Source: Fulvivirga lutimaris
Lineage (GTDB): Bacteria > Bacteroidota > Bacteroidia > Cytophagales > Cyclobacteriaceae
DNA length: 64,000 nt
NCBI RefSeq assembly: GCF_009711525.1
Contig: NZ_SMLV01000434.1
Span: forward strand, 1-64,000
Reading direction: 5' to 3'
Shown: positions 29,101 to 38,004 of the stretch, piece after piece
Numbering within the stretch: position 1 is the first letter of the stretch
How the letters are laid out: the number at the start of each line of letters is the position of its first letter
Notes under the pieces: generated by a model
The model's database searches: none
What the model saw: the letters and a program-made list of their open reading frames with translations, nothing else
Told to the model about the DNA's origin: nothing
Program-made: the position numbers and the translations under genes

Positions 29101-29314
29101 TGCTCATGGAGCTGGCGCCATTGGAAATAGAACTATAGGTTCTTCAGCAATGGGAGGTATGATGCTAGGAACGGTGTTCGGGGTGATTATCATTCCGGGG
29201 CTGTATTACATATTCGGAAAAATGATAGAGGGTCGAAGCATGATTAAGGATGAGTATGATCGACCACTTACAGAATTACCACAACATCATAAATCGAAAG
29301 AAAAACATGATTAA
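26135..29314 (+). CDS. RND multidrug efflux pump (HAE1 family)
   Basis: A 1,059-residue AcrB/MexF-type proton antiporter with 12 predicted membrane helices. The start (FSKIIHRPVFAIVISI) is typical. Other marks are AYPGSSADV, the helix-4 acidic pair D408/D409 (VVDDAIVVVEAV), FLPISFMTGPVG, the porter-domain LIIDNEAAMQKGVS, and LVGLLGKNAVLIVEFA in the C-terminal half. It exports drugs, detergents or organic solvents. It lies 25 bases after the adaptor and overlaps the outer-membrane factor gene by 8 bases. Confidence 0.97.
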   Translation: MFSKIIHRPVFAIVISIILVFTGTLAIKQLPISQFPQIAPTTVNIFIAYPGSSADVLVKSTLITLENSINGVQGMRYMATDATSAGEATLRVIFEPGTDPNQAVIRVKTRVDQVMPLLPELVQREGVIITPIQPSMLMYVNLYSTDEHMDEKFLYNYANVNMIPEINRIKGVARTQILGSRTYAMRVWLNPDRMRAYNISIEEVMEAMQEQSIVGRPGRLGQSSGIEAQSLEYVLTYKGRFNKPEEYEGIIIRANSEGESIHLGDIAKVELGSEFFDIYSNLDGHPSAAIVLKQNYGSNASDVIKEVKAKLKEMEAEFPPGVDYKISYDVSQFLDASIEQVTHTLRDAFILVALVVFVFLGDWRSTLIPILAVPVSLIGAFFVMQFFGLSINLVTLFALVLAIGIVVDDAIVVVEAVHAKMEEENISPYKAVQKVMREISGAIIAITMVMVSVFLPISFMTGPVGTFYRQFSITMASSIVLSALVALTLTPVLCAMLLKNNHGKPKKRNILTKALDAFNSGFDKVTGKYVGLLRVIVNRRWLTWGILIAFCIGIFFENQILPSGFIPGEDQGTIYAIIQTPPGATLERTNEVSQRLQKICEEIEDIESVSSLAGYEIMTEGRGSNAGTCLINLKNWSDRDHSVHEVMEELEEKSKGLGAIVEFFEPPAVPGFGSSGGFSLRLLDKNTTTDYREFDRINQEFMDNLRKREELAGLFTFFAANYPQYELIIDNEAAMQKGVSIGKAMENLNILIGSTYEQGFIRFNRFFKVYVQSSPEFRRLPSDVLKLFVRNEAGEMVPYSSFMKIEKKQGPNEITRYNMYNSAAIRGLPAKGFTTGDAIDAIREVASTTLPRGYDIAWEDLSYDQSRQGNESLYTFIIVLAFVYLVLAAQYESFILPLAVLFSLPVGIFGSFLLLKLMGLDNDIYAQVGLIMLVGLLGKNAVLIVEFAVQKHRHGATIFEAAIEGAKVRFRPILMTSFAFIAGLIPLVIAHGAGAIGNRTIGSSAMGGMMLGTVFGVIIIPGLYYIFGKMIEGRSMIKDEYDRPLTELPQHHKSKEKHD

Positions 29315-30740
29315 GAGTATTATAAATAAGTGTTTGGGAGTTGCGTGCACGGCTGTAATCTTTACAGCGTGCACCATTCCTACACTAGTTGACAAATCGG
29401 TGAATACGAAGACTCCGGAGAGCTTTAATACCTCTATGGATACTACTAGCACCGCTACCCTGCAGTGGAAGGATTATTTTACAGATCCTTACCTAATTGC
29501 TTTGATAGACACGGCTTTGAGTAACAATCAGGAGCTGAATATCACATTGCAGGAAATACAAATTGCCCGAAATGAAGTAAGAGCGAAGAAAGGTGAATAT
29601 CTCCCTTCCGTGGGCATTGGAGCTGGCGCAGGTGTGGACAAGGTGGGCAAATACACCAGAAATGGTGCTGTTGAGTCTAACCTTGAAATAGATGAAGGCA
29701 AGGAATTTCCTGAGCCTTTGGGTGACCTTATGGTTGGTGCTTATGCTAACTGGGAGGTAGACATCTGGAAGAAACTCAGAAATGCTAAAAAGTCGGCCAT
29801 GATGAGGTACCTATCATCTGTAGAAGGTAAAAACTTTATGGTGACTAATCTAATTGCTGAAATAGCCAATTCATATTACGATTTGTTGGCGCTTGATAAT
29901 GAATTAGAAAACGTGCAGAGTAACATCAAGATTCTTAACGATGCTTTGAAAATTGTTAAGCTTCAGAAGGATGCCGCTCGTGTTACCGAGTTAGCTGTAC
30001 GAAGGTTCGAAGCTGAGGTGCTGAAGAACCAGAGCCGTCAGTATTATATCAAGCAGGAGATAGTTGAAATTGAAAATGAGATCAATTTTCTTGTGGGTAG
30101 ATATCCTCAGCCTGTGGAGAGGGATTCAGAATCTTTTATCGATTTGGTTCCTCAGTCCATACAAGCGGGTATTCCTGCTCAGTTGTTAGAAAATCGCCCT
30201 GATATCAGACAGGCAGAAATGGAGCTTGCAGCAGCTAAACTTGATGTGAAAGTAGCCAAGGCAAGATTTTACCCTTCATTGGGAATATCTGCCGGGGTAG
30301 GTTTTCAGGCATTTAGCCCAAGTTACTTTGCCAAAACTCCAGAGTCATTGTTGTATTCACTGGCAGGCGATGTTATGGCACCTTTGGTTAATAGAAATGC
30401 TATTAAAGCAGACTATATGAGTGCCAATGCAGCGCAGATTCAGGCAGTTTATAATTACGAGCAGGCAGTTTTAAATGCTTATATAGAGGTAGTTAACAAA
30501 CTATCGCTGATTAGCAACTTGAACAGTAGCTATGAGCTGAAGGCCCAGCAGGTGGAGGCGCTTACGCAGTCAATCACTATTTCTACAGTATTGTTTAGAT
30601 CGGCCAGGGCTGACTATATGGAAGTGCTGTTGACACAACGTGAGGCTTTGGAAGCTAAGTTTGAGCTGATAGAAACTAAAAAGCTACAGCTAAGTGCTTT
30701 TGTAAATATGTATCAGGCATTAGGAGGAGGTTGGCATTGA
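29307..30740 (+). CDS. Outer-membrane efflux lipoprotein (OprM/NodT family)
   Basis: A 477-residue outer-membrane factor. I start it at the ATG at 29307, inside the pump's last codons, because this opens a lipoprotein signal with lipobox C22 (FTAC); earlier in-frame codons would precede the signal. The family's two OEP repeats are visible: a first half with LIALIDTALSNNQELNI and a second with LLENRPDIRQAEMELAAA. Trimers form the outer-membrane channel of the tripartite pump. The operon ends at the terminator 38 bases downstream. Confidence 0.95.
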   Translation: MIKSIINKCLGVACTAVIFTACTIPTLVDKSVNTKTPESFNTSMDTTSTATLQWKDYFTDPYLIALIDTALSNNQELNITLQEIQIARNEVRAKKGEYLPSVGIGAGAGVDKVGKYTRNGAVESNLEIDEGKEFPEPLGDLMVGAYANWEVDIWKKLRNAKKSAMMRYLSSVEGKNFMVTNLIAEIANSYYDLLALDNELENVQSNIKILNDALKIVKLQKDAARVTELAVRRFEAEVLKNQSRQYYIKQEIVEIENEINFLVGRYPQPVERDSESFIDLVPQSIQAGIPAQLLENRPDIRQAEMELAAAKLDVKVAKARFYPSLGISAGVGFQAFSPSYFAKTPESLLYSLAGDVMAPLVNRNAIKADYMSANAAQIQAVYNYEQAVLNAYIEVVNKLSLISNLNSSYELKAQQVEALTQSITISTVLFRSARADYMEVLLTQREALEAKFELIETKKLQLSAFVNMYQALGGGWH

Positions 30741-30777
30741 TATGTAAGGTTAGTATCAATGCTGGTTTTGTTTGATA

Positions 30778-30807
30778 GGAGGCCCTGAATACAGGGCCTC
30801 CTTTTTT
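30778..30807 (+). terminator. Terminator of the RND efflux operon
   Basis: A perfect 10-bp stem (GGAGGCCCTG/CAGGGCCTCC) with an AATA tetraloop is followed by six T. It is the strongest intrinsic terminator in the window. Confidence 0.95.
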
Positions 30808-30898
30808 GTTTCTATTTTCCAGAAGCGGCTTTTGCTTATTCAGAATTCATGACGGGTTCAACATTTTTTACAAAGTCAGTTGATTAGATATCTAATCC

Positions 30899-31726
30899 TT
30901 AGTCTTTTATTTTATACCTCTTACCCTGCTTCAATTTTTGATTAGCGTATCCTTTAAAATAAACCGGTATTGCTATGTCTCTTTCTTTGCGAACAACAAA
31001 ATGCAGGTGAGGCCCACGGGTAAAACCTGTTACTCCTGATATACCAATTTTGTCTCCCATAGCAACGATATCACCTTCTTTAACAAAGCTGCCGTGATAA
31101 TCCAGATGGACATAAGAGGCGATAGTTCCATCATCATGCAAAATCAATATTTTATTCGCAGCGTTTATTAATTCTCTTCCTCCTTGTTTTGTGAACCAGT
31201 CAATCACTTTGATAACCAATCCGCCCCTGGCTGCATATACAGGTTCACCAACATTTAGCTGAAAGTCAATGGCATACTTGGACCTTGTACTGTTATGAGA
31301 GGCCTTGCCATTAAAGCTTTGACTGACTTCATACTTTTTACCTTCCTTGAAAGGCAGTCTGTACTGAAAGTCCAAATCTGGTTCTATGACGGATTTATGC
31401 CCTATAAAATAAGCTAATCGCACACTATCGCTAAATTCTTGTCGAAATACAGAATCTACTTTTTTTCCTGTGTAGTTGAGAAATACAATACTATCAGATG
31501 GTTTCAATAAAAATGACTTCAACTCTTTGTCATTAGCTCTGCTATAAAAAATAACTTCAATGGGTGCTAATGTTTGGTTTTGTGCAGTAAACTTTAAGAT
31601 TGAAGAATCATGCTGCCATGCAAAAGTGAGGTCATCTTTGTAGGAATAGGGCTCATCATCCTGCTTTTGGGCAAAGCAGAAATTGGTTAAGGCTAGTAGT
31701 GGTATTATGATGAAGTGTTTATTCAA
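30899..31726 (-). CDS. M23 family metallopeptidase, exported
   Basis: A 275-residue protein with signal peptide (LLALTNFCFAQ). A beta-rich N-terminal half (30-150) precedes an M23/LytM domain: HNSTRSKYAIDF carries the His and Asp zinc ligands, YVHLDYHG the catalytic His and RGPHLHFVV the HxH motif. It would cut peptide cross-links of peptidoglycan or a secreted protein in the periplasm. It is last of four minus-strand genes, 117 bases after the serine hydrolase, so co-transcription is uncertain. Confidence 0.9.
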   Translation of the reverse strand: MNKHFIIIPLLALTNFCFAQKQDDEPYSYKDDLTFAWQHDSSILKFTAQNQTLAPIEVIFYSRANDKELKSFLLKPSDSIVFLNYTGKKVDSVFRQEFSDSVRLAYFIGHKSVIEPDLDFQYRLPFKEGKKYEVSQSFNGKASHNSTRSKYAIDFQLNVGEPVYAARGGLVIKVIDWFTKQGGRELINAANKILILHDDGTIASYVHLDYHGSFVKEGDIVAMGDKIGISGVTGFTRGPHLHFVVRKERDIAIPVYFKGYANQKLKQGKRYKIKD

Positions 31727-31843
31727 CGGTATTTGTTAAATTAATCTAAGTCTTCATTGGTGTGTTCAATAAAAAGGACTCATTACTAATAATCTATTGA
31801 CTATAATACCAAATAAGAATTGATTGTTCTATATGAATTACGA

Positions 31844-32893
31844 TTACTCTTTTCTACGCCTCACTATTTTCACAACCCGCTTATAAGCGATTTCCGCTAA
31901 ACTCCATTCATAACCATTAAAGTCAGTGGTATTGTTAAATTGGATAACAACAGCATCTATGTCTTTGTGGTATTTGGCAATACTTTGATAGCCAGGAAGC
32001 AGGCCTGTATGTTCGTAAAAATAAATGGAAGAATAGATTTTCTGTTCCCCTTCTTTGAACACCGATCCATCGTTTAATGCCCTTAAGAAAATACCCACAT
32101 CCTCTGCTGTAGCCACCATTGAGCCAGCAGGGCTTATAAATTCATTGTACTTCAGATCATCATCATACCCCACATAATATCCACTCATCACATCGTCCAT
32201 ATTCACTTCACTCAGCAAACTGTAAGTATGGTTTAGGTCAAGCGGTATCAATATTTCACTTTTGATATATTGATGATGACTATAGCCCAATGTTTTATCA
32301 AGGATTTTGCCTATCAACAAATAATTCGTATTCGAATACCTATATTTTTTATCAGGTTCATAGTCGGCAGGCTTATCAAGTATTAATTTAAGATTATCGC
32401 TATCGGCTTTTGGTGGAGCTTCCCAATAGCCAGGCGTGTCTGTAAAATTGGAAATGCCACTTCTATGTTGCGCCAACATTCTCAAGGTAATTTTATCAGC
32501 ATTTTCAATTCTTCCTTCAAGTTCTGGCATGTAATCAGCCAGTGTTTTATCTAAAAACAACTGATTGTCATATACCAATTTAGCAACTGCAACAGCCACA
32601 TATAACTTGCTGATACTTGCAATTTTGAATAATGCTTTCGGATCGGCAGGTATTTTGTTTTTACGGTCATGCCACCCGGCCGCGTAAAACTCTGGTGGCT
32701 TTCCTTCCTGATCTACATATACAATCATGCCATCAAACCCATAATCAATGGTCTGATTTAACTGTTCCTGAACAGTATCAGGCAGTGGTTTGATCCAGGC
32801 CTTTACCAAAATCCATGGTACAAAATATAGCGAGCCTATACTGGCGGCAATAAATAATATTCTTAACATTAGTTTTACTTGTTTCTTATTCAT
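31844..32893 (-). CDS. Serine hydrolase, beta-lactamase class C fold
   Basis: A 349-residue membrane-anchored or exported protein (hydrophobic 10-28). It has the three motifs of class C beta-lactamases and DD-peptidases: S93-I-S-K96, Y186-S-N188 and HTG near 295. The fold also covers esterases and D-aminopeptidases, so true beta-lactamase activity is not implied. The gene follows the acyltransferase by 98 bases on the same strand. Confidence 0.9.
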   Translation of the reverse strand: MNKKQVKLMLRILFIAASIGSLYFVPWILVKAWIKPLPDTVQEQLNQTIDYGFDGMIVYVDQEGKPPEFYAAGWHDRKNKIPADPKALFKIASISKLYVAVAVAKLVYDNQLFLDKTLADYMPELEGRIENADKITLRMLAQHRSGISNFTDTPGYWEAPPKADSDNLKLILDKPADYEPDKKYRYSNTNYLLIGKILDKTLGYSHHQYIKSEILIPLDLNHTYSLLSEVNMDDVMSGYYVGYDDDLKYNEFISPAGSMVATAEDVGIFLRALNDGSVFKEGEQKIYSSIYFYEHTGLLPGYQSIAKYHKDIDAVVIQFNNTTDFNGYEWSLAEIAYKRVVKIVRRRKE

Positions 32894-32991
32894 AAACTCA
32901 GTGTATCTAAGAGGTTAGTTTCTATTTAGTGTTGTTCAAAAGCGGAACCTTGTAAGCATGATGTTATGCTTAAAACTAACAAATCCCAGCC

Positions 32992-34065
32992 TTAAGCCAT
33001 AGCCAGCTTTTTCTCTTTTACCATCTTCAACCCGAACAGCGGCCTTATCCAGTTCACTCTTTTTACTACAAATTCGTACGTTACAAAGCATCCTACCAAA
33101 GTGATGATCACTACCAAGACAAACTTTGCAAAAGCGGGTATTGCCATCGGAAACAGCAACCACGAACCCAAATAGAGGAATACCATGTGCAGGATGTAAA
33201 CAGGATAAGCAGCCTGACTTAAATAACTCAGTATATTGCTGGGCTTGTTAAGATACTTGTGGGCAAAGCCAAACACGGTAAAAATCCAAAGGTTAGACTC
33301 AATGGCCTTTAGATAATAGGGTGCATTAAATTCACCTTCCTGTACTCTCAATCCATATAATATGGACGCTATAATAAGCATTACCCATCGCCATTTAGTC
33401 ACATTGCTCCAAAATGTCCGGCCGCTATAAACACATAGAAACCCAGTCAAAAAAGCGACCATGCCTAACCAGAAACCATGGGCATTCATGGCATAATATT
33501 CAAAACTTTCTGGGTTAAGCAGCTCTGCTTCTGCAATGAATGGAAGGATGACAACCAGTAGCCCCAAAGGATGGCCCATGACCTTGCTGATCCATTGATG
33601 CAGCTTCCCATCTGGGTTATGTTTCAGGTAGAAAAACAGAGGTGTAAAAATGAGTACATAAATGAATATGTTGCCTAAAAACCACAGGTGCATAGGGCTT
33701 ACTACATAGTTTAAATCCTGATTATAATACTCTTGCCATAGAAACACGTGCAATGGCACAATGGCCAGCATCCCGAAAGTAAAAGGCACTAAAATTCGTT
33801 TTGTACGCTCAATTAAAAGTGCTTTCCAATCTCGCCTCTGGATGGCGAAGTAAACGCCCATACCAGAGACAAAGAATAATAGTGGAATACGCCAGATGTT
33901 GAGCATCGCCATAGGAGTCCATAGCCACTGCATAGTTTCGCTGTTTTGGATAAACCCGATGAACACCCCCCAGGGTTGAAAGCCCACTGCTATGTGGTAG
34001 ATCAGTAATAGACCTATAGCAATGACTCTCACCCAATCAATATCGTATCTTCTTGTAGTTGACAT
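32992..34065 (-). CDS. Acyltransferase family 3 membrane protein
   Basis: A 357-residue integral membrane protein with about ten helices. The start (RRYDIDWVRVIAIGLLLIYH) carries the family's conserved Arg and His. FFVSGMGVYFA and MHLWFLGNIFIYV are also typical of OafA/MdoC-like acyltransferases. It would transfer acyl groups onto cell-surface glycans or small molecules from the cytoplasmic side. The gene starts 8 bases after the ankyrin lipoprotein stop, so the two form an operon. Confidence 0.9.
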   Translation of the reverse strand: MSTTRRYDIDWVRVIAIGLLLIYHIAVGFQPWGVFIGFIQNSETMQWLWTPMAMLNIWRIPLLFFVSGMGVYFAIQRRDWKALLIERTKRILVPFTFGMLAIVPLHVFLWQEYYNQDLNYVVSPMHLWFLGNIFIYVLIFTPLFFYLKHNPDGKLHQWISKVMGHPLGLLVVILPFIAEAELLNPESFEYYAMNAHGFWLGMVAFLTGFLCVYSGRTFWSNVTKWRWVMLIIASILYGLRVQEGEFNAPYYLKAIESNLWIFTVFGFAHKYLNKPSNILSYLSQAAYPVYILHMVFLYLGSWLLFPMAIPAFAKFVLVVIITLVGCFVTYEFVVKRVNWIRPLFGLKMVKEKKLAMA

Positions 34066-34073
34066 TGTATTAA

Positions 34074-34673
34074 TTATTTGCCGTTAGCTTGAATCATTTC
34101 AGCAATCAAAGGGCGATTGGCCTGCAACTGCTCATAATCCAGTTTCAAACCTAGAGGTCCAAGGTCTTTGCTTAATTGATCATAAATGGGCTTTACACTC
34201 TCAAATGGACCAGACACAGACTCATAGGCAGTAGAGTTGTAGGAGTTACGAACTGAAGCATCAACACCTTTTTTAAGCAATGCCTTTACAATTTCAGTGC
34301 GTCCGTAGAATGCTGCAGTATGAAGTGGTGTAGAACCATCAGCACTGGTTGCATTTACATTGGCGCCACCTTCTATTAATAACAAGGCCACATCTGTTTT
34401 TCCGAAAGTAGCGGCAATGTGTAAGGGTGTTGATCCATAAGCATCCTTCTCATTGAGATCAGTTTTAGCGGCAATATGCTTTTTCACTGCCTCTGCATTG
34501 CCAAAAAATGTAGCCTCATGTATGGTAGCTTTCGGTGCTTCTACTTTTACTTCTTCCGAAGTTTCATCTGCAGTTTTTTCCTGCGCTTGATTACAGGAAG
34601 CCGTTCCTAATAGTATAATAGTAAGGCTTAGGACAAACCAATTTTTTACTGTTGTTAATTTTAAAGTTTTCAT
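34074..34673 (-). CDS. Ankyrin-repeat lipoprotein
   Basis: A 199-residue protein with a lipoprotein signal; the lipobox Cys is C27 (GTASC). A charged linker precedes three ankyrin repeats (about 50-150), seen as GSTPLHIAATFGKTDVALLLIEGGA and the parallel GSTPLHTAAFYGRTEIVKALLKKG. A C-terminal helical tail (YEQLQANRPLIAEMIQ) follows. Ankyrin stacks bind proteins, here probably in the periplasm. First gene of the minus-strand operon, divergent from the AraC-type regulator. Confidence 0.9.
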   Translation of the reverse strand: MKTLKLTTVKNWFVLSLTIILLGTASCNQAQEKTADETSEEVKVEAPKATIHEATFFGNAEAVKKHIAAKTDLNEKDAYGSTPLHIAATFGKTDVALLLIEGGANVNATSADGSTPLHTAAFYGRTEIVKALLKKGVDASVRNSYNSTAYESVSGPFESVKPIYDQLSKDLGPLGLKLDYEQLQANRPLIAEMIQANGK

Positions 34674-34748
34674 TGTTTTTGTGTTTTGTGATTAACATTT
34701 ATTTCGATGATACAAAGCTCAGAAGGAAGGCAGTGCGCCACTAAACAG

Positions 34749-34817
34749 CCATGCTGCAAGAGTTGTCAGCTATGCGTTTTATGTAGAAACTATGCTGATA
34801 GACTATAAACTATGATG
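34749..34817. promoter_or_regulatory. Four phased repeats, probable AraC-type operator
   Basis: Four related 8-mers lie in direct orientation at almost two-helical-turn intervals: CCATGCTG (34749), CTATGCGT (34770), CTATGCTG (34790) and CTATGATG (34810), with steps of 21, 20 and 20 bases. The last two share AAACTATGNTG. AraC-family proteins bind direct repeats with this spacing. The array sits in the 216-base region between the ankyrin operon and the AraC-like gene, so it could control either. Confidence 0.55.
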
Positions 34818-34890
34818 CAAAAGGGCGATATTGAGCTGTTGTGAGTGGTATTTAAATTCCCGATTATTGCATGTCCACATATTGATATAA

Positions 34891-36984
34891 ATGTCAGATT
34901 TCCAGACCTCTAAGAGTACTTTTTTAAAAAAGGTAGTTGCCATTATTGAAGATAATCTTGCCGATGAACACTTTGGTGTAACTGAGTTGGCTGATAGCAT
35001 TAGTATGAGCAGGTCAAATCTGCTGAGGAAGGTGAAGCAGGAAACTGGGGAGTCTGTAAGTGTACTGATCAGGAATGTAAGACTACATAATGCAAAGCAG
35101 CTTTTGAAAGATGATACTTTGACGGTATCGGAAATATCCTATCAGGTGGGTTTTAGCAGCACTTCTTATTTTACCAAATGCTTTAGAGAATTGTATGGCT
35201 ATACTCCTGGTGAGGCAGGAAGCAGAGCAAAGCTTGAACAGGAACAAGAAGCTGCTGAAGAAGCGCAGCCAACCTCTCAGGATAAACGAAATATGACCTG
35301 GCCATTGATCATTTCTTCATTAGCCATTGTAGCGGTAATGCTGTTTTTTTATTTCGACAAGCAAAAACCTGTTCAAAATAACCTCAGTAAATCCATAGCG
35401 GTATTGCCCTTCAAGAATGACAGTGCAGACAGTACGAACATCTACTTTATGAATGGGCTGATGGAAGCCATTCTGGACAACTTTCAGAAGATAGAAGATA
35501 TAAAGGTGACTAGTCGAACCACTGTCGAGAAGTACAGGGGAATCGCCAAGACCATTCCTGAGCTATCCAAAGAACTTAATGTGAGTTATTTTATTGAAGG
35601 CAGCGGTCAAAAAATTGGGAATGAAATTTTGCTTACCATTCAGTTAATTGAGGCACCAAGTGATAAACACTTGTGGTCAAAGCGATACAAGCGTGAGATC
35701 AATGATGTTTTTGAGTTACAATCTGAAGTAGCCAAGAGTATTGCTGGCGAGATCAATGCTATTATTACCCCTGCTGAAAGAGAGCGCATCGAAAAAATAC
35801 CGACCAACAATCTGGTGGCCTACGACCATTATTTAAAAGGTAAGGCTTTGCTTGATGACGAAACGGGCGAAGGACTGAGAGAGGGCCTTGCAGAGTTTAA
35901 GAAGGCCATTCAGGAAGATGGGCAGTTTGCTCAGGCCTATGCCTACATTGCTATTTCATACTATTACCTGGACCTGTACCAGACAGAGCAGAAATATACT
36001 GAAGATTTGAAGAGCTATGCTGACAAGGCCATGGAGTTGGATTCAGCGCTGGGTGAAAGTTTGATCGCCAGATCTTTGTATTATATGCAAACCAGGGATT
36101 TTAATAAAGCCATTGACTCTTTTGAAGAGGTGTTGGAATACTACCCCAATGTGGCCTGGGTGCATAATTTCTTGTCCAACATTTATGGGTTGATACTTCC
36201 TGATACCGAAAAATATCTTACGCATGCGCTTCAGGGTATTCGGGTGGCAGTAGCAGGTCAGGACTCTGCAACGGCCAGTTATACTTATTTGCATTTGAGT
36301 AATGCACTGGCACAATCCGGTTTTATAAATGAGGCAGAGACTTATATTAAAAAGTCGCTGGAGTATAATCCTGATAACTTATATTCTCAGTACCTGTACG
36401 TCTATATTAAAATGGCACGGGATTTTGATTTGGTGAGAACCAAGAAGGAATTATTAGAAGTACTGGCACAGGATACTACTAGAGTGGATATAATTCAGGA
36501 AGTGGCGAAGGTATGCTACACGATGAAAGATTATAAAGAGGCTTGGCAGTATTATGATCGGTTTATTAAGTTGAAGGAAGCACTGCAATTGGATATCTAC
36601 CAGAGTGAAGACATTAAAATAGGTTATGTACTTGAGCAGTTGGGCCGTAAAGAAGAAGCCAAGCGCTACTATAACAGTTATTTGAAATATGCTGAAAATG
36701 ATCAGTCGATGTATAGAGATTTGAGCCTGTCCGCTTATTATGCAACCATGGGTGATACCGATAAAGCCATGGATCACTTAAAGGCCTTTTCTGAGCAGGA
36801 TAATTATCAATACTGGATCGTGCTGTTTCTAGATAAAGACCCGATCATTCCGCAAATGACAGATCATCCTGATTATCAAAAAGTGATGAAAAAGATCAAA
36901 GATAAATTCTGGGCAAAGCACAAAGAGATCAGGGTAATGCTAGAGAAGAAAGATGTTATCCAGCCTTTGAAAGGGGATTTGTAG
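34891..36984 (+). CDS. Membrane-anchored AraC-type regulator with TolB-like and TPR domains
   Basis: A 697-residue protein. An AraC/HTH_18 DNA-binding domain is N-terminal (about 10-110; FGVTELADSISMSRSNLLRKV and VSEISYQVGFSSTSYFTKCF). One transmembrane helix follows (136-155). The outer part begins with a TolB/FlgO-like domain (SIAVLPFKNDSADSTN, 168-300), then TPRs (about 320-660). The order places DNA binding inside and sensing outside: a one-component system across the membrane. Likely targets are its own gene or the divergent ankyrin-acyltransferase operon, supported by the phased repeats between them. Confidence 0.92.
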   Translation: MSDFQTSKSTFLKKVVAIIEDNLADEHFGVTELADSISMSRSNLLRKVKQETGESVSVLIRNVRLHNAKQLLKDDTLTVSEISYQVGFSSTSYFTKCFRELYGYTPGEAGSRAKLEQEQEAAEEAQPTSQDKRNMTWPLIISSLAIVAVMLFFYFDKQKPVQNNLSKSIAVLPFKNDSADSTNIYFMNGLMEAILDNFQKIEDIKVTSRTTVEKYRGIAKTIPELSKELNVSYFIEGSGQKIGNEILLTIQLIEAPSDKHLWSKRYKREINDVFELQSEVAKSIAGEINAIITPAERERIEKIPTNNLVAYDHYLKGKALLDDETGEGLREGLAEFKKAIQEDGQFAQAYAYIAISYYYLDLYQTEQKYTEDLKSYADKAMELDSALGESLIARSLYYMQTRDFNKAIDSFEEVLEYYPNVAWVHNFLSNIYGLILPDTEKYLTHALQGIRVAVAGQDSATASYTYLHLSNALAQSGFINEAETYIKKSLEYNPDNLYSQYLYVYIKMARDFDLVRTKKELLEVLAQDTTRVDIIQEVAKVCYTMKDYKEAWQYYDRFIKLKEALQLDIYQSEDIKIGYVLEQLGRKEEAKRYYNSYLKYAENDQSMYRDLSLSAYYATMGDTDKAMDHLKAFSEQDNYQYWIVLFLDKDPIIPQMTDHPDYQKVMKKIKDKFWAKHKEIRVMLEKKDVIQPLKGDL

Positions 36985-37017
36985 TTGGCATTAAAACTCA
37001 TAGGCCTTGTTAAGAAA

Positions 37018-37875
37018 TTACTTTTTAGTAAGCCTAGATTTATGTACAAATCCATGAATCGGGTATGGCGTTCCATTCTTGTAAATAATGACTTTCCACC
37101 AGTTGTAATTAGGATCTTTCCAATATCTAAAGTCAGAATTCGGTAATAGTTTATAAACAATATTTGACTTTATTATTGGTCTCATTCTCACATTTACATA
37201 TCCATCAGGGTCATTAATTTTTCCAACAATGCCCTTTATCAATTCTTCCGATGTTGTTTCATATGGTGAATAGTCCATATACGATCCATTTAAGCATTTA
37301 ACACTATTCAAATCATGAATTTCTTTAAATCTCATAGTTTCACGATTTACTCTCCATGCCTGTATAGTATTGTTAAAATATTGGAATGTCTGAAGTGGAT
37401 GCTTCTGCCAATAGGTTTTTTGATTTTCAACTGTAATGGCAAAAATACTTATATCATTATTGTCACTTAAATCACAGCTTAAGTAGTTTATATTTTGACT
37501 CTCACCATTTTTAAATGGTACTTTAATTTTATCTAAAACCTTGACTTGACTTGCGTATTCCATTATCCCCAATACGAATAGATATGAAGTATCATTCCTA
37601 AATTCAAACACAAAACTATTTCCCATTCCAAATAAGTATCGTCCCTCATGAATTTTATCTGCAACTGTGTCAATGGTTATTTGTTTATGAAGACCATACT
37701 CTAATACATTTCCTTCATCTTCGATGTTATATGTACAAACAAAACATGGGGGTTTATCTTTAAAATTAAGGTATTCAATATCCCCTTTTTGATAGTTAAT
37801 TATGTCTTGGGAGAATAACAGAGGCGTATATAATACTACAAAGCAAAGAATTGAATAAGATTTCATGATTTTCAT
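37018..37875 (-). CDS. Hypothetical exported protein with C-terminal SH3-like domain
   Basis: A protein of about 285 residues with a signal peptide (YSILCFVVLYTPLLFS). I use the ATG at 37875; 37884 and 37866 are also possible. The middle is unrecognised. The last 70 residues look like a bacterial SH3 domain (DGYVNVRMRPIIKSNIVYKL, then HGFVHKSRLTKK), often a cell-wall or protein binding module. It converges with the AraC-type gene. Codon use looks more AT-rich than in its neighbours by eye. Confidence 0.65.
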   Translation of the reverse strand: MKIMKSYSILCFVVLYTPLLFSQDIINYQKGDIEYLNFKDKPPCFVCTYNIEDEGNVLEYGLHKQITIDTVADKIHEGRYLFGMGNSFVFEFRNDTSYLFVLGIMEYASQVKVLDKIKVPFKNGESQNINYLSCDLSDNNDISIFAITVENQKTYWQKHPLQTFQYFNNTIQAWRVNRETMRFKEIHDLNSVKCLNGSYMDYSPYETTSEELIKGIVGKINDPDGYVNVRMRPIIKSNIVYKLLPNSDFRYWKDPNYNWWKVIIYKNGTPYPIHGFVHKSRLTKK

Positions 37876-38004
37876 GCGATGCATTTATCACAAACACCCA
37901 CCGAGTGTTTGTCATTTATATTAGTAAGCTTTAAAACTAATAAACCATACTTATTATTTCACCTCAATTACTTTTTTCATCGCAACTAACATTAAATTTA
38001 TTCC

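Noticed and set aside
31844-32893. True AmpC beta-lactamase partner of the BlaI system
   Set aside because: It has the three class C motifs but lies far from blaI, in another operon, and the fold covers many esterases and peptidases.
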